Assembly: GCA_040770625.1 (NCBI GenBank)
Contig: JAXGIW010000001.1
Coordinates: 310,001-374,000, forward strand
Reading direction: 5' to 3'
Length of the DNA: 64,000 nt
DNA from: 58-81 sp012729145
Lineage (GTDB): Bacteria; Synergistota; Synergistia; Synergistales; Thermovirgaceae
The position numbers and the translations under genes were made by a program. Shown here piece by piece: positions 51,772 through 60,560 of the stretch; position 1 is the first letter of the stretch; each line of letters starts with the position of its first letter. The notes beneath the pieces are model-generated. The model was not told where the DNA came from. It saw only the letters and a list, made by a program, of their open reading frames with translations, and searched no databases.

Positions 51772-51800
51772 TTGAACTTTCTTGAATGAAAGGTTTAAAA
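51772..51800 (+). promoter_or_regulatory. Promoter of carbamate kinase
   Basis: TTGAAC (51772-51777) and TTAAAA (51795-51800) are 17 bases apart. A TACCTAT/ATAGGTA inverted repeat lies 30-50 bases further upstream and might be an operator. Confidence 0.5.
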
Positions 51801-51842
51801 TTCTCTCCGTAAATATCCCTTTGAGGATAAGGAGAGAAAACT

Positions 51843-52802
51843 ATGGATCGTCCAACCAAGGTCGTTATAGCTTTGGGCGGCAACGCACTTCAGGAGGCCG
51901 GAACGCCTCCAACGGCCGAAGCTCAGCTCGAGGTAGTGAGAAGGACAGCTGAATACCTGGCAGAGATAAGCTGCAGAAATTACGAGATGGCCATTGTTCA
52001 CGGCAACGGACCACAGGTGGGGAGAATAGTCCTTTCCCAGGAGATAGCCTCGAAAGTAAACGAACAGACACCTGCCATGCCCTTTGACGTATGTGGATCC
52101 ATGAGCCAGGGGTACATAGGCTACCACATCCAGCAGGCCCTTAGGGACGCTCTCAGGAACCGGAACCGGAACCTCCCCGTAGTTACGCTGGTGACCCAGG
52201 TAGTGGTGGACCCCAAGGACCCTGCCTTCAAGAACCCCACCAAACCCATAGGACAGTTCTATTCCGGGGAAGAGGCAAAGAAGATAGCCGAAGAAAAGGG
52301 TTACGTAATGAAGGAGGATGCCGGCCGGGGCTGGAGAAGGGTGGTCCCCTCGCCCGAGCCCAAGAGGATAGTGGAAATATCAGCGGTCAAACGCCTTTGG
52401 GATACCACCATCGTAATAACCGCCGGCGGTGGAGGGATCCCTGTGATTGAGAACATGGACGGTTCCCTTACCGGCGTGGCGGCCGTCATCGACAAGGACC
52501 TTGCAGCAGAGAAGCTCGCCCAGGACATCGAGGCCGACATACTCCTGATCCTCACCGAGATAGACAAGGTCTGTCTTAACTTCAAGAAACCCAATCAGCA
52601 GTTTTTGGACCACATGACCGTTCCGGAGGCGATAAGATACATGGAGGAGGGGCATTTCGCCCCGGGAAGCATGCTCCCCAAAGTCCTTGCAGCCGTCAAG
52701 TTCGCCCGGACCTATCCTGGCAAGAAGGCCATCATCACATCGCTTTACAAGGCTGTTGACGCCCTGGAGGGGAAAGAAGGCACCATAGTAACCATGGCGT
52801 AG
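51843..52802 (+). CDS. arcC: Carbamate kinase
   Basis: ArcC makes ATP and carbamate from carbamoyl phosphate and ADP, the energy-yielding step in arginine, citrulline or purine/allantoin fermentation. The 319-residue protein has VVIALGGNALQ, VHGNGPQVG, the DVCGSMSQGYIGY segment, GWRRVVPSPEP, ITAGGGGIPV and the VIDKDLAAEKLA Lys/Asp pair, all standard. No arcA or arcB adjoins it, so carbamoyl phosphate must come from a remote pathway. AAGGAGAG precedes the ATG. A bidirectional terminator follows. Confidence 0.96.
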   Translation: MDRPTKVVIALGGNALQEAGTPPTAEAQLEVVRRTAEYLAEISCRNYEMAIVHGNGPQVGRIVLSQEIASKVNEQTPAMPFDVCGSMSQGYIGYHIQQALRDALRNRNRNLPVVTLVTQVVVDPKDPAFKNPTKPIGQFYSGEEAKKIAEEKGYVMKEDAGRGWRRVVPSPEPKRIVEISAVKRLWDTTIVITAGGGGIPVIENMDGSLTGVAAVIDKDLAAEKLAQDIEADILLILTEIDKVCLNFKKPNQQFLDHMTVPEAIRYMEEGHFAPGSMLPKVLAAVKFARTYPGKKAIITSLYKAVDALEGKEGTIVTMA

Positions 52803-52815
52803 CCGTTGGGACCAG

Positions 52816-52861
52816 AAAAAGAAGGAGGCCCGCGATACCCGGGGCCTCCTTCTGTGTTTTT
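52816..52861. terminator. Bidirectional terminator
   Basis: AGAAGGAGGCCC and GGGCCTCCTTCT form a perfect 12-bp stem with A-rich and T-rich flanks, between arcC and the helicase gene. Confidence 0.85.
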
Positions 52862-52862
52862 A

Positions 52863-54569
52863 TCAGGCGGTCCTTGACCTGGCGGGATCCCTTTTGGGTT
52901 CCTGCCTCCGGCGGCCCGATGAGGCGATCCTTGAAAGGGCCGACCCTGACAGCCTTTCGGGGTTTCGGTTGTACTTTTCAAGGGCTTTGGGCAAAAGCTC
53001 CACCATTACCTTGTCCTTGCCGAGAATTATCTCGGCAACATCGCCGCTGCTCACGTCAAGGGCGGAGCAGACCGTACGGAGGACCTTCCCGGCATTCCAG
53101 TCAGCAGCGTCCTTGACTGCAAGCCGGACAAGAGTACCCCTGCTCCTGCGGCCCATGGGTCTCTTCCCGCCCCTTTCCGGAACTGACTTCGTCCTTCGGG
53201 AAGCTGATTGCTCACGTTCCCTTTCCATGTCAGCCTTAAGGGAATATCCTGAGCGGATGCTCTTTTCCGCTATCCGGAGCAAATTGGTGACCAGCTGCAC
53301 AGGATCGCTCCTCTCGAGAAGGCTTTCCGCCCACTCTCCCGTATCACACAGACCGTCGGAGCACACACTGAAAATCTTCTCCTCGTACCTCGCCCTCTGT
53401 CTTGCCCTAATAGCCTGCGAATCCGGTACGGGCATCCAGTTAAGCGAGATATTGGTGTTCCTGAGCATTCCCTTCAGCTTGTAGGCCTCGGCCATGGTTA
53501 GGACAAGGATATCGCGCCCCTCGTTGCCCGCCCTGCCCGTCCTTCCGCTGCGGTGTATGAAGGTCTCGGCGTCTGAGGGAAGCCCGAACTGGAATACATG
53601 CTCCACCTCGGGAATGTCCAGCCCCCTGGCGGCGACGTTTGTGGCAACGAGATGAGACACCCTGCCAGATACGAACATCGAGAGGGCGTGGTTTCTCTCC
53701 CTCTGGCTCATATCCCCGTGGAGGCAGCAGGAGCTGAATTTCTCCTGGGTAAGCCGGTTGGCCACCTCGATCGTCTCGGCCCTGGTGTGGCAGAATACAA
53801 GACCTTTTGAGGAATTCTCCCATAGCAGTACGTTCACGAGCCCGTCCATCTGCCGGTTCTTCGGGGTCGTATAGACCGTATGGATGATGTCCTCGTGCTG
53901 GGCGCCCTCGTCCACAAGCGAGATCATTCTTGGGTCCGAAAGGTATTTGCGGGAAAGGGCCCGGACTGCTGGAGGCATTGTGGCCGAAAAGAGCCACGTC
54001 CTCTTCCTTCCGGAAGCGCCGTCAAGTATGCCTTCAAGCTCGTCGCGGAAACCCATGTCAAGCATGTGGTCGCCCTCGTCAAGGACTACGGTGTGAACCG
54101 AGTCCATACAGAGAGTGCCCCTTCGGACATGGTCCAGGATCCTTCCCGGAGTCCCTATGACAAGGGCGACGCCTCTCCTGAGATCCCTGATCTGGCTGGA
54201 CATGTCCATGCCACCCACAAGGGATGTACAGGGACAGTTGATCCCCCTGGATACCCATGCGGCTTCACGGGAGATCTGCAGCGCCAGCTCCCGGGTGGGA
54301 GATATCACAACTACGCCAGGTCTTGATGGGTCCAGGTTGTCATCGCTCATAAGCGGGAGAAGGAAGGCAAGGGTCTTTCCAGAGCCAGTCCTTGCCCTCA
54401 CGATAAGGTCGGCATTGAGGTTATCCTGGCCCAGAACAGCTTCCTGGACCGGGGTCGGTTCGATGAATCCCCTGTCATCAAGGGCCTTGAGCAATTCCTT
54501 CCGGAGGCCGAAACCTCCAAAGGTCTTTCTTTCCTGTTCCGTTATTTCCATTGTTGCGGTCTGTTCCAT
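52863..54569 (-). CDS. DEAD-box RNA helicase
   Basis: A 568-residue ATP-dependent RNA helicase. The core has the Q motif region (FGLRKELLKALDDRGFIEPTPVQ), ARTGSGKT (motif I), PTRELALQ (Ia), TPGRILDH, VLDEGDHMLD (variant DEAD box, DEGD), SATMP (III), and the C-terminal HRSGRTGRAG (VI). A basic linker and an RRM-like C-terminal domain (about 480-550, VRLAVKDAADWNAG) resemble DbpA/CsdA-type RNA-binding tails. The variant DEGD in place of DEAD is notable. The ATG at 54569 follows AGGAGG; an upstream extension lacks family similarity. Likely roles are ribosome assembly or mRNA turnover. Confidence 0.93.
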   Translation of the reverse strand: MEQTATMEITEQERKTFGGFGLRKELLKALDDRGFIEPTPVQEAVLGQDNLNADLIVRARTGSGKTLAFLLPLMSDDNLDPSRPGVVVISPTRELALQISREAAWVSRGINCPCTSLVGGMDMSSQIRDLRRGVALVIGTPGRILDHVRRGTLCMDSVHTVVLDEGDHMLDMGFRDELEGILDGASGRKRTWLFSATMPPAVRALSRKYLSDPRMISLVDEGAQHEDIIHTVYTTPKNRQMDGLVNVLLWENSSKGLVFCHTRAETIEVANRLTQEKFSSCCLHGDMSQRERNHALSMFVSGRVSHLVATNVAARGLDIPEVEHVFQFGLPSDAETFIHRSGRTGRAGNEGRDILVLTMAEAYKLKGMLRNTNISLNWMPVPDSQAIRARQRARYEEKIFSVCSDGLCDTGEWAESLLERSDPVQLVTNLLRIAEKSIRSGYSLKADMEREREQSASRRTKSVPERGGKRPMGRRSRGTLVRLAVKDAADWNAGKVLRTVCSALDVSSGDVAEIILGKDKVMVELLPKALEKYNRNPERLSGSALSRIASSGRRRQEPKRDPARSRTA

Positions 54570-54604
54570 AAAAGCAAATTCCTCCTGTATTTGGGAAAGG
54601 ACGC

Positions 54605-54633
54605 AAAAAAAGCGGCGCCCACCATGGGGCGCC
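54605..54633 (-). terminator. Intrinsic terminator between HD-GYP and helicase genes
   Basis: On the minus strand GGCGCCC and GGGCGCC pair and are followed by GC and seven T residues. It ends transcripts from the PAS/HD-GYP gene, 36 bases before the helicase start, so the helicase either has its own promoter within the gap or is attenuated here. Confidence 0.75.
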
Positions 54634-54715
54634 ACCTCGTGTAATCCCTTCACGGCAATGCGACTATTATCGTTATCGGCTGTCAAATGTCAAGCAGGAA
54701 CCAAAGCATGCACTG

Positions 54716-54752
54716 CGTGAACAGTCAACTGTTCACCTGTCACCGTTTACCG
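54716..54752. repeat. Heptamer repeat cluster D
   Basis: The sequence runs in 7-base steps GTGAACA, GTCAACT, GTTCACC, TGTCACC, GTTTACC. The first two and the last three are mirror-image forms of the unit found in clusters A-C. It lies just after the HD-GYP stop codon. Confidence 0.6.
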
Positions 54753-54755
54753 GTT

Positions 54756-56216
54756 TCAAAATCCAAATCTTCCGCTTTCGAAGAGCTGACAACATACCCT
54801 GACCACCTCCGGGTCGAAGAGGCGGCCGCTGCAGGACCTGATCTCCTCCAGCGCGACATCCATGCCCAAAGCTGGGCGGTACGGCCTGTCTGCGGACATG
54901 GCCTCCACGACATCGGCCACGGCAAGGATCCTGGCCTCAATGAGGATCTGTTCACCTGAAAGGCCCCTGGGGTAACCCGAACCGTCAAGGCGTTCGTGGT
55001 GTTGAAGGATGATCTCGTCGATGGGACGGAAGAACCTGATCTCCGAAATGATCTCCGCCCCAGCCCTGGAGTGTTCCTTGATGAGCTCCATCTCCATCGT
55101 GGCCAGGTAGCCTGGTTTGCTCAGGGTCTCGATGGGAACTCTCAGCTTGCCGATATCGTGGACGAGAGAGGCCACTCGGAGGCCCTCCATGGTCTCTTCG
55201 TCGAGCCCCATCTCCCTTGCGATCGCTACGGCCAGGAGCGCCACTCTCCCCTGGTGTCCGGAGGTGTAGGGGTCTCGGGTCTCCACCAGCTTGGCCATCA
55301 CCCTGAGGGTACTCTCCTGGGTCGACCTGAGCCTTTGGCAGGCCTCTTCCAGCTCCTTCTGGGAACGTCTCTGTTCTGATTCGAGCTCCTTCTCCCGTGT
55401 CACTACCCTTGCGCTTCCCACAACGCCAATGATGTCCCCGCCTTCGTCAACCAGAGGCGCCTTTCGCACATCGAGGAAGAGCGACTGTCCCTGGACATTG
55501 CCGAACTCTTCGAACTGGCACGGCCCTTTGACCCTTATCGTCTCGGCATCGGACCCTACGCAGATCTCGCCGAAGGTGTGCCACTCGGGGTCCTCGGGGT
55601 GTGCCCTTCTTTCCCTCTCTGCGAAGTACATGTCCGTCTTTCCTATAGGCTCGCTGGTGTCGGAAGCGTTCAGGAGCCTCTCGCAGAAAGCCCGGTTGGC
55701 GAACAGGTACCGGCCCTGGAGATCCTTGGCCCAGAGCATGTCCTGCATGTTATCAGCCAGGAGCCGAAACATTCCCGAGAGGGAGCGATACTCCCTCTCC
55801 CTCTCCATGATGGTTTTCTCGGCATTTTTGAACTCCGTCACGTCCTCGACGGCACCGTCGTAGAAGATCACCTTTCCGGACCCGTCCCTGACTGCCTCTG
55901 CGTACTCCATCACATCAATAAAGGTCCCGTCGGTCCTGCACCATCTGGCGTCAAGCCCGTGAATGGCCCCCTCTCTCTCAATGCGCTCCTTGAAGGCCTT
56001 CCTGGGGTAGGAGGGTTCGTAGCCCTCGATCTCGAGATCCCTGCTCTTGAGATCCTCCACGCTCTCATAGCCAAGCATCCTTGCCAGTGCAAGGTTGGCG
56101 TGGATGATCCTCCCCTCCGGGGTCGTCCTGTAGAGCCCCACGGGTATGCGGTCGAAGATCCTCTGTAAAAACCCGGCCAGTCTTTCATCGTTCTTATTTC
56201 GGCTCAAATTGGCCAT
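54756..56216 (-). CDS. PAS-PAS-HD-GYP phosphodiesterase
   Basis: A 486-residue soluble signalling protein. Two PAS domains (about 15-130 and 145-275) precede a coiled-coil linker and an HD-GYP domain (about 305-480). The domain has VHDIGKLRVP, HSRAGAEII and ILQHHERLDGSGYPRGLSG with the GYP triad, so it should hydrolyse cyclic di-GMP. PAS domains suggest sensing of a small molecule or redox state. CAGGAGT precedes the ATG. The 161 bp between it and the MBL gene show no clear signal. Confidence 0.93.
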   Translation of the reverse strand: MANLSRNKNDERLAGFLQRIFDRIPVGLYRTTPEGRIIHANLALARMLGYESVEDLKSRDLEIEGYEPSYPRKAFKERIEREGAIHGLDARWCRTDGTFIDVMEYAEAVRDGSGKVIFYDGAVEDVTEFKNAEKTIMEREREYRSLSGMFRLLADNMQDMLWAKDLQGRYLFANRAFCERLLNASDTSEPIGKTDMYFAERERRAHPEDPEWHTFGEICVGSDAETIRVKGPCQFEEFGNVQGQSLFLDVRKAPLVDEGGDIIGVVGSARVVTREKELESEQRRSQKELEEACQRLRSTQESTLRVMAKLVETRDPYTSGHQGRVALLAVAIAREMGLDEETMEGLRVASLVHDIGKLRVPIETLSKPGYLATMEMELIKEHSRAGAEIISEIRFFRPIDEIILQHHERLDGSGYPRGLSGEQILIEARILAVADVVEAMSADRPYRPALGMDVALEEIRSCSGRLFDPEVVRVCCQLFESGRFGF

Positions 56217-56377
56217 AAATGACTCCTGATAAAGTTATCCGCAGGCAACCGTTGGCGGTCTCACCCGGTTTTTGTGAGGAACGGCACCAGTCGGCTTTTT
56301 GCGGTTTGAGACCATGTGACTCCGCGTACAATCTATCATAAAAGAAGACTTCTCCAAAACAGTCCCTTCCGCAAATC

Positions 56378-57259
56378 CTACTGGAGGGTCCAGAGCATTC
56401 TCCCCTTTTCGAAGAGAGGCCTGAGCACCCCCTGGTCTGCGAGACAAGAGAGGTGGGCCGATACCGTTACATGGGTAAGTATGTACTGGGAAGGGTTCAG
56501 GTTAATGTTGAAAAGGCCGGCCAGGTCGGCAAGAATGTCCTCCCTTGATGCAGGGGCCTTACAGACTTCCAGGATCCTGTCGCGTACGAGTTCAAGGGCA
56601 TCTCTGTTCCTCTTCGCAAGAGTGCCTATCTTTGTGCAGGGTTCTGCGTGGCTGGGAATGAAAAGGGCCGCCTCGACCTCTCCCAGGTACTCCAGGGTCC
56701 TCATCTGCGCCGCCACATCGAAACACACGACCATTCCGTACTTGTCCAGGATAGAGGCCGAGAAAAGGCTGTCTGCTATGAAGAAAACCCCTTCGGGTGT
56801 CCTAATGCCAACCATGTCAAGGAAATGACCCGGGAGCGGAACGGCTTCAAGATCCGTGTCAAGAACCGTCCCTGAAGAAGGTATCACGTCGGTGACCTTC
56901 GAAGGCTGGGCCCTGAGAAACTTCCCGCTGATGTCACCGAAGGCAGATGCCCCCCAGAGCAGGGCCGGTTCGAGCCAGGGGTCCTCTATAAGGGCCGCCT
57001 CGGCCCGTGTAGATGCTATCCTGCAGCCTGTCCTCTTCTGGATGAAGGCGTTCCCGCCTATGTGATCGGCGTTGGAGTGGGTGTTGATTATTGCCTCAGG
57101 GATCCACCCCTTTTCCTTTAGGGCCTGAAGTACCTTCCTCCCCGCCGATTCGTCGTTGCCGCTGTCTATAAGGAGCGCCCTACCATCCCTGACGCAGACC
57201 CCCAGGTTGGTGGGACCAGGGATGTACCAGCTGTCTCCCGCGGCATTCACTATATCCAT
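56378..57259 (-). CDS. Metallo-beta-lactamase-fold hydrolase
   Basis: A 293-residue MBL-fold enzyme. The metal motif reads NTHSNADHIGG, with the second His of HxHxDH replaced by Asn, a variant seen in part of the family. Further ligands are in the VPLPGHFLDMVG and FIADSLFS (Asp) strands and IPSHAEP (His). A winged-helix-like C-terminal stretch (about 215-290) follows. Substrate unknown; glyoxalase II, quorum-lactonase or RNase-like roles cannot be told apart. The ATG at 57259 follows GGGAGGGGGT. It is divergent from the exonuclease gene. Confidence 0.85.
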   Translation of the reverse strand: MDIVNAAGDSWYIPGPTNLGVCVRDGRALLIDSGNDESAGRKVLQALKEKGWIPEAIINTHSNADHIGGNAFIQKRTGCRIASTRAEAALIEDPWLEPALLWGASAFGDISGKFLRAQPSKVTDVIPSSGTVLDTDLEAVPLPGHFLDMVGIRTPEGVFFIADSLFSASILDKYGMVVCFDVAAQMRTLEYLGEVEAALFIPSHAEPCTKIGTLAKRNRDALELVRDRILEVCKAPASREDILADLAGLFNINLNPSQYILTHVTVSAHLSCLADQGVLRPLFEKGRMLWTLQ

Positions 57260-57340
57260 TTGTTGTACCCCCTCCCTTGCTGATACCATACGACTGCAAG
57301 GAGAGGATGACAACCGCCTCCTTGCCGGAAGGAGAACCCA

Positions 57341-58222
57341 TTGACCGACCTAATCCTCGTAGACGGCCACGCCCTGGCCTACAGGGCCTATTTCGGCGTC
57401 AAGAACCCCATGCGATCCCCTGAAAATGTTCCGGTGAACGGGGTGTTCGGCTTCGGCAGAATGCTCATGGGGATCATGGAAGGCTCCCGGGCAAAAGAGG
57501 GAGCAGTGGTCTTCGACTCACCGGGGCCGAATTTCCGGAAGGATCTCTACCCGCCCTACAAGGCAAACCGGCCAATCCCGCCGGAGGACTTCATAGTCCA
57601 GCTACCGCTAATGATGGACCTCACCCGCTCTCTGGGGATCAAGGTCCTCTCCGACAGTGCCTTTGAAGCCGATGATATGATAGCCGCAGCTGCCGTAAGG
57701 GAGGCCGAGCGAGGCAAGGGTGTGGTCATCGTGACCCCCGACAAGGACCTGTTCCAGACGCTGAGCGAAGGCGACATAACAATCATGCGGCCGGCGGGCA
57801 GGGATACCTTCACCCGGATGGACGCCTCCCTCTTCAGGGACTCCTTCGGCTTTGAACCCTGCCATATGGCAGAGTACCAGGCCCTGATGGGAGACAGGAC
57901 GGACAACATTCCCGGGGTTCCAGGGATCGGCCCGGTCACCGCAAGAACCCTGGTGAAATGTTTCGGAGACCTGGAATCTCTTTACGGGAGTATCAGTTCC
58001 GTGAAGGAGACCCTCCGGGGACGACTGGAAAGGGATCGGGACTCGGCCTTCCTGAGCAGGGAACTGGCTCGTCTCCGACTGGACGCGCCCGTTCCGGAGG
58101 ACCTTTTCCTGAAAGAGCCCGACAGGGAAGAGCTTGTATGCTTCTGTGAGAGAAACGGCCTTGAAGTCCTGACGGGTACTTGCAGCTCCTTCTGCACATC
58201 TGTGGCAACAGGGTGGCGATAG
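57341..58222 (+). CDS. Stand-alone 5'-3' exonuclease (PolA N-terminal type)
   Basis: A 293-residue protein with the FEN/5'-3' exonuclease fold found at the N-terminus of DNA polymerase I. It has LVDGHALAYRAYF, the acidic clusters VVFDSPGPNFRKDLYPPYKANR, AFEADDMIA and VTPDKDLFQ, then GDRTDNIPGVPGIGPVTARTLV, the helix-three-turn-helix that binds DNA. It lacks the polymerase domain. Stand-alone versions remove RNA primers or flaps. The TTG start has AAGGAGAA. The gene is 3 bases from the start of ygiQ and probably co-transcribed with it. Confidence 0.9.
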   Translation: MTDLILVDGHALAYRAYFGVKNPMRSPENVPVNGVFGFGRMLMGIMEGSRAKEGAVVFDSPGPNFRKDLYPPYKANRPIPPEDFIVQLPLMMDLTRSLGIKVLSDSAFEADDMIAAAAVREAERGKGVVIVTPDKDLFQTLSEGDITIMRPAGRDTFTRMDASLFRDSFGFEPCHMAEYQALMGDRTDNIPGVPGIGPVTARTLVKCFGDLESLYGSISSVKETLRGRLERDRDSAFLSRELARLRLDAPVPEDLFLKEPDREELVCFCERNGLEVLTGTCSSFCTSVATGWR

Positions 58223-58225
58223 CCA

Positions 58226-60064
58226 ATGACAAGGGACTCTGGGGGTTTTCTCCCTGTTAACAGGACGGATATGGAGCGCCGCGGCTGGAGCGAGGTAGAC
58301 TTCGTCTTTATCTCAGGAGATGCCTACGTGGACCATCCAAGTTTTGCGAACTCCGTCATACCGAGGGTCCTCGAAGGACGGGGTTACCGTGTCGGTGTGA
58401 TCGCCCAGCCCGACTGGAGGAGACTGGATGATCTTCTTGTCCTGGGGCGCCCCCGGTTGGGTGTTTTGGTCTCGGCGGGCAACCTTGACTCAATGCTCTC
58501 TCACTTCACGGCGGCGAAAAAACCCCGTAGCGATGACCCCTACTCCCCGGGTGGCAGGGCCGGGACCAGGCCCCGGAGAGCCACGGTGGTTTACTGCAAC
58601 CGGGCAAGGGAGGCCTGGAAGGACATCCCGCTGATCATCGGTGGCGTTGAGGCGAGCCTGCGAAGGTTCGCACACTACGACTACTGGTCCGACAGCGTCA
58701 GGAGGTCCATCCTGGTGGACAGCAAGGCCGACCTCCTCGTCTTCGGCATGGGGGAGAAGCCGATCCTTGAGATCACGTCTGCTCTCTCCCAAGGGGTGCC
58801 GGTGAATCAGATCAGGGGGGTAAAGGGTACATGCTTCCGGTCGAAAGGAGGAGACCTTCCCGCCGACGCAATAATCCTACCCTCTTTCGAGGAGACCGTC
58901 CGCGACAGGACGGCCTTCGCCGAGGCTTTCAGGCTCCAGTACCTGGAACAGGACCCCTTCAGAGGAAGACCCGTAGCCCAGGACCAGGGAGCCTGGTACG
59001 TGGTTCAGAACCCTCCCTCAAGGCCTCTTTCGACGGAGGAGATGGACTGGATATACGATCTGCCATACATAAGGGCGCCCCACCCCATGTACGACGAGAG
59101 AGGGGGCGTTCCCGCCATCGAGGAGGTCCGGTTCAGCATAACGGCCCACAGAGGCTGCTTCGGAAGCTGCTCCTTCTGTTCCATATCCTCCCACCAGGGG
59201 AGGATCATCCAGGCCAGGAGCGACGGGTCCATCCTCAGGGAGGCAAGGATCCTAACCGGCCTGCCCGGTTTCAAGGGGTACATCCATGACGTAGGCGGAC
59301 CGACGGCGAACTTCCACACCCCCTCCTGCGCGGCTCAGCTCTCCAGGGGAGCCTGCTCCGACAGGGAATGTCTCTGGCCGGGGCCGTGTCCGGGACTGGA
59401 GACTGACCAGTCGGGGTACTTCTCACTCCTTAAAAAGATCCGTTCCCTTTCCGGTGTCAAGAAAGTCTTCGTCCGCTCGGGTATCCGTTACGATCATCTC
59501 CTTACAGCCCGTGACCCCGGGCTTGTCAGGGAGCTCTGCGAACACCATGTCAGCGGCCAGCTCAAGGTGGCCCCTGAACACGTATCTCCCCGGGTTCTGC
59601 GTTTGATGAGAAAACCGGGGAAGGAGGTCTTTCTGGAGTTCAAAAGGCAGTTCGACATGGCTAACAGAGATCTGGGAAAGGAGCAGTACCTCGTTCCCTA
59701 TTTGATGTCCAGCCACCCGGGCTCCACCATCGCCGATGCCGTGGAGCTTGCGCAGTTCCTGAAAGAGATACGGTACCACCCGGAGCAGGTCCAGGACTTC
59801 ATCCCCACACCGGGGACCCTTTCAACCTGCATGTTCTACACCGGAATCGATCCCCTTTCCGGTGAAGAGGTTTACGTTCCAAGGTCCGCCCACGAGAGAA
59901 AGCTCCAGAGAGCGCTTCTCCAGTACCGGTCCCCGGCAAACTGGAAACTCGTCCAGGAGGCCCTCAGGGCAGCTGGCAGACAGGACCTGATAGGCACCCG
60001 GCCCGGCTGCCTGGTCCCGCCTGCTTCGCAAGGAAGGGCCAGGGGCAAGGGACGCCAGAATTAA
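58226..60064 (+). CDS. ygiQ: YgiQ-family radical SAM protein
   Basis: A 612-residue radical SAM enzyme of the UPF0313/YgiQ family. The cluster motif CFGSCSFC (CxxxCxxC, near residue 311) binds the 4Fe-4S cluster and SAM. The N-terminal region (DFVFISGDAYVDHPSFAN, GVIAQPDW) and later segments (GGPTANFH, CEHHVSGQLKVAPEHVS, FIPTPGTLSTCMFYTG) are family markers. The substrate is unknown. Length is within the family range. It ends 15 bases before the converging universal stress gene. Confidence 0.93.
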   Translation: MTRDSGGFLPVNRTDMERRGWSEVDFVFISGDAYVDHPSFANSVIPRVLEGRGYRVGVIAQPDWRRLDDLLVLGRPRLGVLVSAGNLDSMLSHFTAAKKPRSDDPYSPGGRAGTRPRRATVVYCNRAREAWKDIPLIIGGVEASLRRFAHYDYWSDSVRRSILVDSKADLLVFGMGEKPILEITSALSQGVPVNQIRGVKGTCFRSKGGDLPADAIILPSFEETVRDRTAFAEAFRLQYLEQDPFRGRPVAQDQGAWYVVQNPPSRPLSTEEMDWIYDLPYIRAPHPMYDERGGVPAIEEVRFSITAHRGCFGSCSFCSISSHQGRIIQARSDGSILREARILTGLPGFKGYIHDVGGPTANFHTPSCAAQLSRGACSDRECLWPGPCPGLETDQSGYFSLLKKIRSLSGVKKVFVRSGIRYDHLLTARDPGLVRELCEHHVSGQLKVAPEHVSPRVLRLMRKPGKEVFLEFKRQFDMANRDLGKEQYLVPYLMSSHPGSTIADAVELAQFLKEIRYHPEQVQDFIPTPGTLSTCMFYTGIDPLSGEEVYVPRSAHERKLQRALLQYRSPANWKLVQEALRAAGRQDLIGTRPGCLVPPASQGRARGKGRQN

Positions 60065-60079
60065 AGGGAACTTGCTGGT

Positions 60080-60526
60080 TCAGTCCCTGGGGCGGAAAAC
60101 GATGACCGTGCAGGGGGCGTGCTCCACCACCCTGGCGGCCACACTGCCAATAAAGAACCGCTCCAGGCTCCCCATTCCCCTGTGACCGATGAAGATAGAC
60201 CTGTAGGGAAACTCCTCGGCCTGACGAATTATCTCCCCCGAGGGGCTACCGTAGGGGAAGATCATTGACACCTCCACCTTCTCGGCACCTGTCTCCTTGC
60301 GTTCCTTTTGGACCAGGGCCTCCAGGGCCTTCCTGGTCGCTTCGGCGTGTCCCTCCTCAAGGGTCACCGGGACTGGCATACCGGGGAAGAGCGCCGCGGG
60401 GTATGGCTGGAACACGTAGATAAAGTCAAGCCCCTCCAGCTTCTCCTTCCTGGCCCGCTCGAAGGCGAACCTGACCAGCGGTTTCGTAATGTCGCTTCCA
60501 TCGATCGCCACAAGTGCCTTCCGCAT
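60080..60526 (-). CDS. Universal stress protein (UspA family)
   Basis: A 148-residue Rossmann-like protein. It opens KALVAIDGSDITKPLVRFAFE and ends with the ATP-binding GHRGMGSLERFFIGSVAARVVEHAPCTVIV, which has the Gly-x2-Gly-x9-Gly-Ser pattern of nucleotide-binding USPs. Induction by stress or stationary phase is likely from the family. AGGTGAT precedes the ATG. Confidence 0.93.
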   Translation of the reverse strand: MRKALVAIDGSDITKPLVRFAFERARKEKLEGLDFIYVFQPYPAALFPGMPVPVTLEEGHAEATRKALEALVQKERKETGAEKVEVSMIFPYGSPSGEIIRQAEEFPYRSIFIGHRGMGSLERFFIGSVAARVVEHAPCTVIVFRPRD

Positions 60527-60560
60527 CCTTTATCACCTCCATGATCCTGGTGATCCCTGA

